Positions 38,901-49,633 of a DNA stretch of 64,000 bases are shown piece after piece. The stretch's first letter is position 1; every line of letters begins with the position of its first letter. Both the position numbers and the translations under genes were made by a program. The stretch is from assembly GCF_048771995.1 (NCBI RefSeq), contig NC_133036.1:15965001-16029000 (forward strand). Reading direction: 5' to 3'. Origin of the DNA: Taeniopygia guttata (lineage: Eukaryota; Chordata; Aves; Passeriformes; Estrildidae). The notes under the pieces were generated by a model. It was not told the origin of the DNA, searched no databases, and was given only the letters and a program-made list of their open reading frames with translations.

Positions 38901-41900
38901 TGTCCGTGTCTGTCACATGTCAAGCAGGCTCTCCCAGCACTCCGGTGTCCCCTGAAAATATTTAATTGTGGATTTCTAGACAGCTACCTACCCTAAAATG
39001 CCACTTTTGCTCTCAGCGTGTGCTTGAGCGCTGTCACTGACCTAAAGTCACATCTTTAGTCATAATTAATCATCTCCCTTATATCTCCCGATTTGTGAAA
39101 GTAAAATATTCTTGATGAAATGTAGCTTGACTAAAGAATGTTTCTGGTGATAACCAGAGAGAAATATAACCCAACATTTATTTGCTTGTTTGGATTTTTG
39201 GAGTAAAACTAAAAACCCAATAAAACTAAATTTCACCATGTTATGACTACATAAATCAGGGATGTTGTAGAAAAAGTTACTAGATTATGCAATTCCTCTT
39301 CAAAACAGATCAGTCCTTTCAAGAATAAAGTCCAACACAATATAAAATGGGAGTTTGCTGTGTTTATGTAGTACATGAATCATTTAAGATTAAGAATCAT
39401 TCTGAGATTAAAGAACAGCAAAATAATAAAAGATACTCCTTATTGGTCACATTACTCAAATTTCATGAGACTGAATAATGTTTACATTTCTCATAAAACA
39501 GTGCATTTCCCTTATGTGTGCCACCGAAGACTGTGGAAAAGTTGATAGACATAAAATTGTGCTTTCCTGCAAGCCTTTTGGAGAAACTGGTTGTCTTTTT
39601 GAGGAATTGGCAGGCCAGGATCAAGTAGGAAGCTTCTGGGAGACTCAGAATAAAAAATCCAAGTGCTCAACAGGGAGCAACCTTCACCATTTCATCCTGC
39701 AAGCAATTAAGGAGACACAAAGTATCAGCTTCACACGTTAATATATTCTCTCCATTTTTGCCTCACATTGAAATGTCTCTATAAAAGCACCCTCCTTTAT
39801 AGGATGTTATCTTCACTGTTTCTGTGGGGGCTCTTTTTTGGCCTTAGAATAGAAAATATTACACATGCGGATGTGTACAGAGCAAAGGGCAATAAAGAAT
39901 GGAATGAGATAGGAAGAACCCATAATTTGGTGACAAAGATTTACATGGCTTCAAGATAAAAGGATTTTTTTCCAAGAGTTTCCTAACTAGTATGATACTA
40001 CAAGGAATCTACAAGTAGTATTTGACCAAATTTTGATCAAACCATTTCGTGAGAGCATTTTAGTGAGTTCTGTTTTCTACATCCACTAGGATTTCCTTCT
40101 GTAAAAACATACCAGGAACAGTACTGTATTTTGCAAGGTCTTTCACTTCTGCATCAGAAGTTCAACAGATAAGTAATTTAAACACACATGTGGTTTTAAC
40201 AGACTAAAGATGAGCCTCATTCATGATTTCAAATGCAGAACTCTACCCACATTATCCTAATCAGCATGTAGACACGAAGCTGGGAGACTGCACAAGGTTT
40301 TTTTTTTTTAGAAAAAATAGAGACCTTATACCATTGTTTATCAAAAAATAAAAGGATGTTGTTTTATAGTTCACTGCTCTATGGTAATCATAGAGAACTA
40401 CTTGAGACTCCCCAATCCTATTACCAACTCTGCAAATCAGTGAGAATCTGAACTGCTGCCCTGGATACTGTATAGTGAGAATCCTTCTGACTTTAACCCA
40501 CCTCCAGAAATCCTGACCACGGTGGCTTTACACTGCAAGTTCCTCAGGTCTTCTACTTCAAAAGTTAATTGAGATCTCAAATCATGCCTTGAATTACATG
40601 TGTGCATCGTTTATTACAGTAACTTGAAGTTTCCCTCTTTTCTCTCTGTAAAATCCAGGATTTACAACCCTCAGGGTATACCTACATGCCTGAGAGTAAA
40701 TCTCCTGCCCAGGCTCACAGGCTGCACAGATTCTTATAAGCCTAGAGTGCAGGTGAGCATCGCTTCCAGAGATCTCACATGACCACAGATCTCTCCTGGT
40801 CACACACAGCATCAGGCTAAACCAACCTGCTGGTTACTGAGGTTCACCCGTGTGACCAGGTGATGGCAAGGCCAAGACAAAATCATAATCTCTGTCAATG
40901 TTATGAATTCATCTTTGGAAATTACTGAATTGTAACAGTCTGTAACTTAGTAATTTATAAAGAAACATATTTTTTATAAAAACATGACAAGCATTTAATG
41001 CAGAATTTGCAGTTTACAAATCAGAATTCCTGAGAAACATGAGCAGAAAACATTCTGAGGAAAATCTTGCCTTAACCTTATGGGACTGCAGTGTCAATAT
41101 TGAGGCAGGAGAGAAGAACAAGACATTCGTCCTGGTTTGCATATACCTTGTAGCTGAAGAGCGGGATGGCTTAGGGAAAAGTGGGACAATCAACTTTGCT
41201 TTTGATCAAAAGGCAAATATGCCTGAAGCAGTGAGTGCTCTTGATTCCCACTTACTCAATAGCTGACTTCAATAGAAGAAAGAGGCTGGAAGTCCCCTAA
41301 GATATTTTACTATAAATAACTGTAAATATATAATCAGAACAGAATTAATTGACCCCTCCGGAGCAAGATGTTGTATGTGTCACCAGGTGCACCTGCAGAC
41401 ATTCCTCTCAAGCACAAGTTTAAACCTTCAGGAAGTGCTCTGCTCTGCTGTATATCCAGCCAAAGGAAGCTCTTCCTACACTATTTACTCCCCACTCAGG
41501 ATTCTACAAGTGTCTTGGCAAGCAGCTCTGCAGGATCCAGCCCAGAGTGATACAACAGCCCCCATGCGATCTGAGATGGTTTGTACATTGCCACTTTTTA
41601 TAACAACACTTGTAGCTCCATTTTCTCAAATGCAAGTACAAGTGATAATCCTTTCCTGTATAATTTTGCAAATTAAACCTAAATTATTCAGAAGTACAGC
41701 TGTTGTTGTCTAATCCTTGCTAGTTCTTTATGCAGCTTTCTCTCTATAAGTCACAAATTTTTCTTGGAATCTAGTGCTGAAATGAGTGCAAGAAACACCT
41801 TCTGTCATACTCAAAGCAGAATTCTTCTTCCAAAAGGGAAAAGATAGTGACATATTTAGTATCTTTCATTATTTTATAACAATTACTTTCCAGTTTATTT

Positions 41901-44900
41901 CAACCAGCTGGAAGACCCTTTCTGCTGTTAAGCATGGTGTGCTATATACAAGTCCAAGGTTAAGGTTAAGGAAAATGTTTTAATTACAATAATGTACCTG
42001 AATGGACATATGTATGCAGCTGGAAACACCTCCTACATGACTTATAATCAAATTAAATCAGCTATACAGCCATACCAAAAAGGGAAACCTGAGGTGTGTT
42101 GAAATCAGACAACATCCTCATGATCAATTTTCACTCTAATCACACTCTAAAGGTATACTCTGTTTTCCCTGGCTGGTGCCTTACTGCTTACCAGTAGAAA
42201 CATATAATTAATAATGTTCCTTTAGCAGTTTGAAAACCTTTACAGAAAAGCTTTTCTTAAGCCCCTAAGTCATCACATGATCAATTTTTTTTGACTTGTG
42301 ACTAACACAGAAAATACATGAAAAAAATTTTTTTAAAATAATTATTTTTGCATGACTTTATCCTATTCTCTAAATGCTCATTTTTCTCAAAACTGTTTTC
42401 CATTCCCATACTGCTTTAATGAAATGTCTGTGAGAAGCAGACTGCTGTTTTCACATTCAATACATAAAACACAACAAATACACATGCCCAACACTAGATC
42501 TGAGTAAATATTTTTCCAATTTTTTTCAATTATTTGTATACATGCAATAAACATAAAGAACCCATTAATTCTTTCTTGTCTTTCCTATTGACAAGTGTAA
42601 ATCTCCATAACTTCAGTATCTTTTGTTTTGGTCATCACATTTCTCCAGGTGTGAAACCCAAACTATTTACCTCAGCATAACAAATCAAAAGAACAAATTA
42701 CATTGTCAGAATGTGCAGATTTGGCAAAGAAAATGTATCTGATTGCATTCCAGCAGAAGCTAGGCAGGCTTCTGGTGAGCTGCTCAGCATCTGGCCTAAA
42801 GGGCTGCTGAGGAACCTGATCTCCCAGATTCCCCAGTTCTGGGAAGGACATCACTGGACTGCAGCCCAATGGCTTGGGATGTGAAGGCTTCCAGGGTCTG
42901 GAGCAGACAACAGCTACAAAATCAGGGAGCCCACATCTGCCAAGGGCTGTAGCTCTGAAAGCCACAGATGAACTGACCTAGATCCAGTGTCTGGTGCAAC
43001 TCTCCTCCACACAGGGTTCCTGGGTTTGAGACGGGATTGCTCCCAGGTAAAAGAAAGCAAAGTTTGAAGTATCACACATCAACACATTTAACAGAAAGGT
43101 ACTTACAAGAGGTTTCTATAAACAATCCTTTCAAAATAACATTTGTTTAAATAACTCCAAACAGTGTGACAGTACCATGCACTGGTGTCTGGTTCATTTG
43201 AGGTATCTTATACTGTACATCACAATTAGCAAGGGTGTCAGTCAGAACAGTTATTATAAGAAATATTCTGGTTTAGTCAGTGATAAGGAATAATATACTA
43301 CCAACAAGGGCAGAAACCACCTTTAAAGTAATTATCTCACCTTCATCTTTTTGAAAATTAAAGAAGCTCGACAGTGATACAAACCTAAACTAATATTCTG
43401 ATTTATCTAACTTACATTTTGTGCTCTTACGTGTTAAAAATATTCAAGCATATTAGTGCTGAAAATTTGGAAACCAAAGATTATGGCTGCTGTAAAGGGG
43501 ATACAGAGAAAATATTGTTTGTACAGCTCAAGGAACCAGTGAGGAATGATGCCTCTGTGAAGATTCATCTTTCATGTGATATGAATGTGTGGTGAGACAA
43601 GCTGAAGGCAGTCAGTGTACCTCTTGTTTAATTCTTTTAGAAATAACTGCAAGTAAAGCAGGGCTCGGGCAGCAGGTCCCCTGCTTTCCTCATAACACAG
43701 TTACCATATTCCCTTCCGTCCTGCTCCACTCCTCTCTCCTAGAACAGCTGCCAGGGTGTGGAACAGCCAAAGCTCTGCGGGGCAGCTCAGGCCTTCCCAG
43801 CACACCTGGGCCTGAGCAAAGGCAAATGACAACAGTAAAACATGAGCAAGCCCTGCTTTTTACCCCAGTCTCACCTTCCCTCTCCCAGCTGGAGTCTTTC
43901 GATCACCCCCGCTCCAGCTTTCTGTGAAATCTGCCCTCCATTTACTCCTCTGTCTCTCTTTTCATCTCGGTGAAACAGCAGCCAAAGGGGGAAACTGACA
44001 ATGAGATAAAGTGGGTAACTTCAATATCTTTAATGTGCATCTTTTATTCCATGGGCTCTTAAATAAATAATTGGAACCAATAGTGTTCCAGAGCATTTAA
44101 AGTAGATATTTTTCCATAGGCAAAATTTAATAGTTGGAATGCAATAAATACTTAATAATGAAAAAAAGAAATCTAGTGCATCTTATACCTGTGTTATTTC
44201 CAAAAATAAGTAAAAAAACAGCAGTAGTTCATGTCTGTTACTAAAGCAAGTACATACTCACTACCAGGAGAGAACTGCTGGCTTAGTGCATCTCTTTTTT
44301 ACACAGTAGTATCTTTTAATAGAGACATGCTTCAAATTTATGAAGTTCAAAGAACATGGAAGGGTTAATTTCAGTTTGTTTTGATATTTTTTAAAGCAAA
44401 AATACTTCAGGTGGAAAACAAGGGTAAACTTCCACATCTATATATAGCAACTGTTATAAACTCCCAAATGAACACTTCTATAAAAGTGAGAATATCTAAA
44501 TTTTCTAAATAAAATAATACTACTGGCAACAGCAACAGCTTTCATTTTAACTTAGAGTGATATTTCTAAATTGTCTAATCCCTGTAATTCATTGTTCATT
44601 TTTTTGGGGGGGGAGCTGGGAGACATGTTTCAGAACAAGCAATGTTCAGTTGCAAGAAGCTGAGGAAGAAGGACAATTCTAATCCTCTCCTACAGGTAGT
44701 GCTTAATCTGCTCAGCTGAATGCAATGGTTCTAAACAGTCAATACAAATGTCTCATTCAAGTTAATTCCCACTCTGAATCTGAAATATGGGAAAAAAGTT
44801 TTCAAGAAGGGACAGTAAAACAACATTCCTCATTAACTAAACCAACAAACGAGTGACTAAGTGCTTAATCCTGTAGAAATTTGACAATACAGTAAATATT

Positions 44901-45315
44901 ATCAGAGGAAAATATTACCGTTCCAAAAGAAAAACAGGAACAGGTTTAAGCCACGATCCACTCTCACTTCATATATGTGCTGATAATGCAGAGTTCCTGT
45001 TCTATTGGCTTTGCTGTGCTCCAGCTCATTACACACAGCTGCTTCCCATGGGACAAGTACAATACCCAGAAGGAGAATGAACAACCTGAAGTATAAGATT
45101 TCAGCCAAAAAACTCAAAGGCTTCTATGCTCTACTTCTTGATAATGCAACAAAACCCCAAAACAAATGTTTCTTAAAAATTAAAGTGTAAGAGTATTTAT
45201 ATATCTATAGTAATAAAAATACCGTTAATGGCTTCAGACGGGTTAAAATAACTGTGGACACCTGTGTAGCAGAGAAAATCCATGAGTGATGGCAATCCTA
45301 AAATAGGAAATGTGC

Positions 45316-45352
45316 ATATATATATATATAGAGAGAGAGAGAGAAAGAGGTA
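45316..45352. repeat. (AT)n(GA)n microsatellite
   Basis: A run of alternating AT at 45316-45330 passes directly into a GA run at 45331-45345. Confidence 0.9.
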
Positions 45353-45477
45353 TAGTTATTTCAGATTACTGAAAATTATGTATGAACTCAAGTAGTTTGC
45401 AGGTTAGACTTAAACCCCAATTCAATTCCTACTGAAATCTGTAAGATACAATCACAGATGCTGTACCCCACTTTAAA

Positions 45478-45511
45478 TAATAAATAAATAAATATATATA
45501 TACATATATAT

Positions 45512-45542
<31 letters not shown>

Positions 45543-45543
45543 T
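45478..45543. repeat. AT-rich microsatellite (ATAC/AT units)
   Basis: The stretch begins with AAT A-rich units and continues as TATATA interspersed with TACATA for about 65 bases. Confidence 0.9.
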
Positions 45544-47426
45544 TTAACATAAGGAAACACCTGAATATGCTCCTCACATCTGATGGGACTACATGGATTA
45601 TGTTCCTACAAAACATATGCTCCTAGCCTTTGAAATTAAATGTAATTAAAAAATCTGTCAACAAAACTGTAAAGAGTAATATTTTTTTTCTTTTCTCACT
45701 CCTGACTTTTACAATCTGAGATCTCCTCACACATGGGCATAATTCCCTTTCCAAATCTATTCTACTATATTTTGCTATTATTGCATACAAATCTTTGCAA
45801 AGCCATGCTCCAGCCAGGCCACAATGATTCTCATGACATATTTATGTATTTATTTATTAGAGCCCACTGCTGAGGCACCATTCAGAGTGTTGCATTGCAA
45901 ATAATCTTTGGCTGCATTGGTGTGTTTTTTTATGGAACAGTGGAAAGGGGAAATCTTCTATGGCTTCAGTAAGCTTTGGAACAGGCACAATGTTATTGTA
46001 TGATTACTAATTAGATGCTTAAAAATCACTGTTAATTACTGATGATTGTTGTTTCTACTCTTGCTGTAAATTTTTCTAAATTTCTTTCTCATCAAACACA
46101 ATTCAGTTTGCTTTTTTTTAATATTACTTTTCTTAAAGTATCTTCAGTTTCTGTAAGGTGGAAATATCTTGCAATGTTTATCTTGAAGGTGTTGCAATGT
46201 TTGCCAATTTTTATAACAATGCTTCTGTGATTAATTTTTATTAAATTTTTAATTTAGGCCAGAGATAACTAAGCAAGGATTTCATCAAGCAAGGATTTCC
46301 AGTGTATCTTCCAATCAGAAGTGCTAAAGATAGAGTTTACAGTGTTGTCACAACCATCAGTATTTTTCTTTATTTACAATTGCTTGAGGAATGAGATGTT
46401 TAGTTCATGAATTTTTTCATGCATTCTGTTATGACTCTAATGTGTTGTCATTCTAAGGGTGATTACGAGGCCAATGTGAGCATTACTTAAAGAAAACCAA
46501 CATTTATAGTGATAAAAACCTTGTGGAAAAAATCAGCAGCTTTTCTTGATCCCTCTAGTGTTTGAAATTGAGTCTCAGAGGGCTTGTGAAGGATCCTCCT
46601 TATTGAAAGTGATCTCCTGGAGATTTTTACATACCTCAAGTAGTCCTGAGAACTCTGCTGAATTCCTAATGTACACATAGTGCATAATTACTTGCAAACC
46701 AACACATACTGAGCATTTCTGGCAGCTGACATTCCAAAATAATACAGAGTATAAGTTAAAAAAATAGAAAAAGCAATCTTTTAAAAGCATGTCTTTTCTG
46801 TTTACCATCCTTCATCAATATAAATGACACACAGAATTCTGTGGATATATCAAAAGTGTCTAGAATTTTCAGGAATCCACTATTTCTAAATTACAACTAA
46901 AGGTTCTGAGCACTATAAACAACTCAACTGATTCTGAAAAACCTTGGCCCACCCTTTCATGCTTTTGCATTTAGAACTGTCCAGTTTGCAGAGGAAATTA
47001 TCTATACCTGGGAGCAGCTGAAAAAGAAACCAGGCATCTGACAAGCCAAAAATGATACACAACCTAAAGCACTGTTGCCTCCAGATTTCTTTGATAAACC
47101 AAAGTCTCCCTTTTTGCTTCCTGAGCCTCATATCATAATTGGCAATAACTACAACACCTTCTCAAAACACAAAAACTCATCAACTGCCAGCTCCCTGCTA
47201 ATAAACTCATCCAGAACAACTTATTAAGACATAACCTTTAAGTGTGTGAGCAAACAATATGCAGTGAAAGCCTCAACACAAATATCTATAAAGCGAGATG
47301 AAGTATTAGGATTACTGCAGCTTTCTCTGAGCGAAGCCAAGCATATGGTGGTATAATGGAGCATGAATTTACAGCAGCAGAGATGTACGATATAGATTAA
47401 AGCTTCATCTGGGAGAACATACTGCG

Positions 47427-47430
<4 letters not shown>

Positions 47431-47459
<29 letters not shown>
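47431..47459. repeat. Poly(A) run of 29, followed by A- and C-rich simple sequence
   Basis: Twenty-nine A residues are followed by ACAAAACA-type sequence and a run of 11 C at 47495-47505. It may be the remains of a retrotransposon tail, but no element body is recognisable beside it. Confidence 0.85.
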
Positions 47460-47461
<2 letters not shown>

Positions 47462-48495
47462 ACAAAAACAAAATACCAAACAAACAAACCACCGCCCCCC
47501 CCCCCTAAAAAAAACCCCAAACAATTTTTTGTTTTATTTTCTGGTTTAACCATGATGAGCACCGAATACCGTTGTGTAGAACGAGGGCTCCCTCTGCTGC
47601 ACACGAGGAAGGACAAACCAAATCCTGCCTTCTGAACCACTAAAAACTCTGAAAATCCCGAAATAGCCCTGATTTTCAATCGGTCTGAACATGCTTCTCA
47701 GGAGTTGCGAGGTTTTCAGGCAGGACGGATGGGCTCCTGTGATACATCTGGAGGATGCAACATGGAAAGATCCAAAGAAAATTAACTGAACTAATTTTGT
47801 CGGCATTTGCTGCAAGGGTTGTTAAATGAACAAGCACTTGACACACTTTGTTACTGTTTAAAACTAGACCAGAAATATTTGGTGAACACATCTTTATTAT
47901 CCCTGTTTTGAGGGTGCTGTGGCTTATTCGTCCTGGCAGAGCAGCTTTTGGGGTTGTTTCTTCAGTTAAATTAAATCTTAAAGTACCAGTGGAAAACCTA
48001 CGCACTGTAATAAGAGTATGAGTGACCAACACTAAAGGCTGAAATTGGAGGTGTGAAAGTTAGATTTTTAACGTGATTGAAGCTATTAAATGGGAGTGCC
48101 AGTAACACTTGCATTGCTATTTTGACGCGATTAGAGTGTCTTTGTACCCAGTCTGATGAAGGCCATTACTTTTGTCAACTTTTTGGGGGAGAGTGGGGTT
48201 TTTTTCTCTTTGATTTCAGCGACAGGGCCGTGGCTGAAGGTCAGTATGTCCTTTAGTCCCCACTGCGGACTGAAGTGCGGTGCAGGGCACTCAGCACAGG
48301 GAGGCACTTTTGGGGAGCCCCAAAAGCAGAGTAGACCTGAGGGTGGTGCCGCTCCCTGCTGCTCCCGTGGGATGATCCCCGAATCGCGTCTCCAAGGCTG
48401 CTTTTTAGAGGAAATCGGAGGGCCCGTGGCAGACACAGAGCCCAGGCCACTAGGCCATGGTGACATTTGTAGCAGTGGCTGGCACCGTCCCGTGC

Positions 48496-49053
48496 CCTCA
48501 CACACAGCGCGCTCCGGGCCGGTTCGGTCCGTGCCCTCACACACAGCTCCCTCCGGGCCGGTTCGGTCCGTGCCCTCACACACAGCTCCCTCCGGGCCGG
48601 TTCGGTCCGTGCCCTCACACACAGCTCCCTCCGGGCCGGTTCGGTCCGTGCCCTCACACACAGCTCCCTCTGGGCCGGTTCGGTCCGTGCCCTCACACAC
48701 AGCGCGCTCCGGGCCGGTTCGGTCCGTGCCCTCACACACAGCGCGCTCCGGGCCGGTTCGGTCCGTGCCCTCACACACAGCTCCCTCCGGGCCGGTTCGG
48801 TCCGTGCCCTCACACACAGCGCGCTCCGGGCCGGTTCGGTCCGTACCCTCAGGTTCGGTCCGTGCCCTCACACACAGCTCCCTCCGGGCCGGTTCGGTCC
48901 GTGCCCTCACACACAGCTCCCTCCGGGCCGGTTCGGTCCGTGCCCTCAGGTTCGGTCCGTGCCCTCACACACAGCGCGCTCCGGGCCGGTTCGGTCGGTA
49001 CCCTCACACACAGCGCGCTCCGGGCCGGTTCGGTCCGTGCCCTCACACACACC
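48496..49053. repeat. 39-bp GC-rich minisatellite, about 13 full units plus two truncated
   Basis: The unit is GTGCCCTCACACACAGCTCC then CTCCGGGCCGGTTCGGTCC. Two main variants differ at the middle (GCGCGCTCC or CTCCCTCC), and two units are shortened to CCCTCAGGTTCGGTCC. Because 39 is a multiple of three, long frames stay open on both strands; I do not regard them as coding. The array ends about 510 bases before the PDCD5 start codon. Confidence 0.95.
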
Positions 49054-49109
49054 GGGCCCGCACCGTCCCCCGCTCCTCACGCCGGCAGCTCCCAAAGGAG
49101 GGGCAGCTC

Positions 49110-49425
49110 AGGAAAGGCAAGGAGCTGCTGGAGAGGGTCCAGCAGAGACCACAAAGATGAGGAGGGTTCTGGAGCATCTCTGTGATGGACAGGGACTGTG
49201 AGATTTGCGTTTGGAGAAGAGCGAGAGGGATCTCATCAGCCCATACCAGAGTCTCCAGAGGACGGTGCCAGGCTCTGTTCAGCGGCGCCTGGCGACAGGG
49301 CGAGAAGCTATAGCTATAGCCGTGATCTGAAACACAGATTCCACATCAATATGAGGAAGAACTTCTTTGCACTGGGGTGGCAGAGCTGCCAGAGGGGTGT
49401 GGAGTTCCCCTCTCCGGACACGCGT
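49110..49425 (+). mobile_element. CR1 retrotransposon 3'-region fragment upstream of PDCD5
   Basis: The segment contains GGAGAGGGTCCAGCAGAGAC, GGTTCTGGAGCATCTCTGTG, ATATGAGGAAGAACTTCTTT and CTGCCAGAGGGGTGTGGAG, in CR1 order. It lies between the 39-bp minisatellite and the PDCD5 promoter. Confidence 0.8.
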
Positions 49426-49475
49426 CCCTGCGCCCCCTGCTCCGCTGACCCGCCCTGCTCGGGGGGGCTGAGGCA

Positions 49476-49555
49476 TCGGCGGTGGATTGGCCTCGCCTGG
49501 CGCGGCGTGAGGGGCGGGGCAGCGCTCGGCGGTGGATTGGCAGCGCCTGGCGCGG
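49476..49555 (+). promoter_or_regulatory. PDCD5 promoter with duplicated inverted CCAAT box and GC box
   Basis: A 30-base block (TCGGCGGTGGATTGG plus CCTGGCGCGG) occurs at 49476-49505 and again at 49526-49555. Each copy carries ATTGG, the inverted CCAAT box known to bind NF-Y. Between them is GGGGCGGGGC (49511-49520), an Sp1-type GC box. No TATA box is present. The second ATTGG is about 30 bases before the start codon, so transcription may start within or very near this block. Confidence 0.6.
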
Positions 49556-49567
49556 GCGGACTCGGCC

Positions 49568-49633
49568 ATGGCGGACGAGGAGCTGGAGGCGCTGCGGCAG
49601 CGGCGGCTGGGCGAGATCAGGGCCGAGCACGGG
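49568..49633 (+). CDS. PDCD5: PDCD5 exon 1
   Basis: The exon encodes the first 22 residues, MADEELEAL... to AEHG, and ends at the donor GGG|GTGAGG, phase 0. Its last 12 bases form the first copy of the minisatellite unit. Confidence 0.93.

Larger units (their letters stand above)
38900..48480. other. Intergenic sequence between the cadherin gene and PDCD5
   Basis: This is about 9.6 kb of mostly AT-rich DNA between the 5' ends of the two genes. It contains AT/GA microsatellites near 45.3-45.5 kb and a 29-base A run at 47431. I find no ORF with family resemblance. Non-coding first exons of the cadherin could lie here but cannot be seen. Confidence 0.5.

Noticed and set aside
48496..49053. CRISPR-like appearance of regular short repeats
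   Set aside because: Units are head to tail with no spacers, in a vertebrate nuclear context.
48131..49185. Several 180-334 codon open frames on both strands over the 39-bp array
   Set aside because: The unit length is a multiple of three, so frames stay open by construction. No splice phase or unique conserved sequence ties any of them to a gene.
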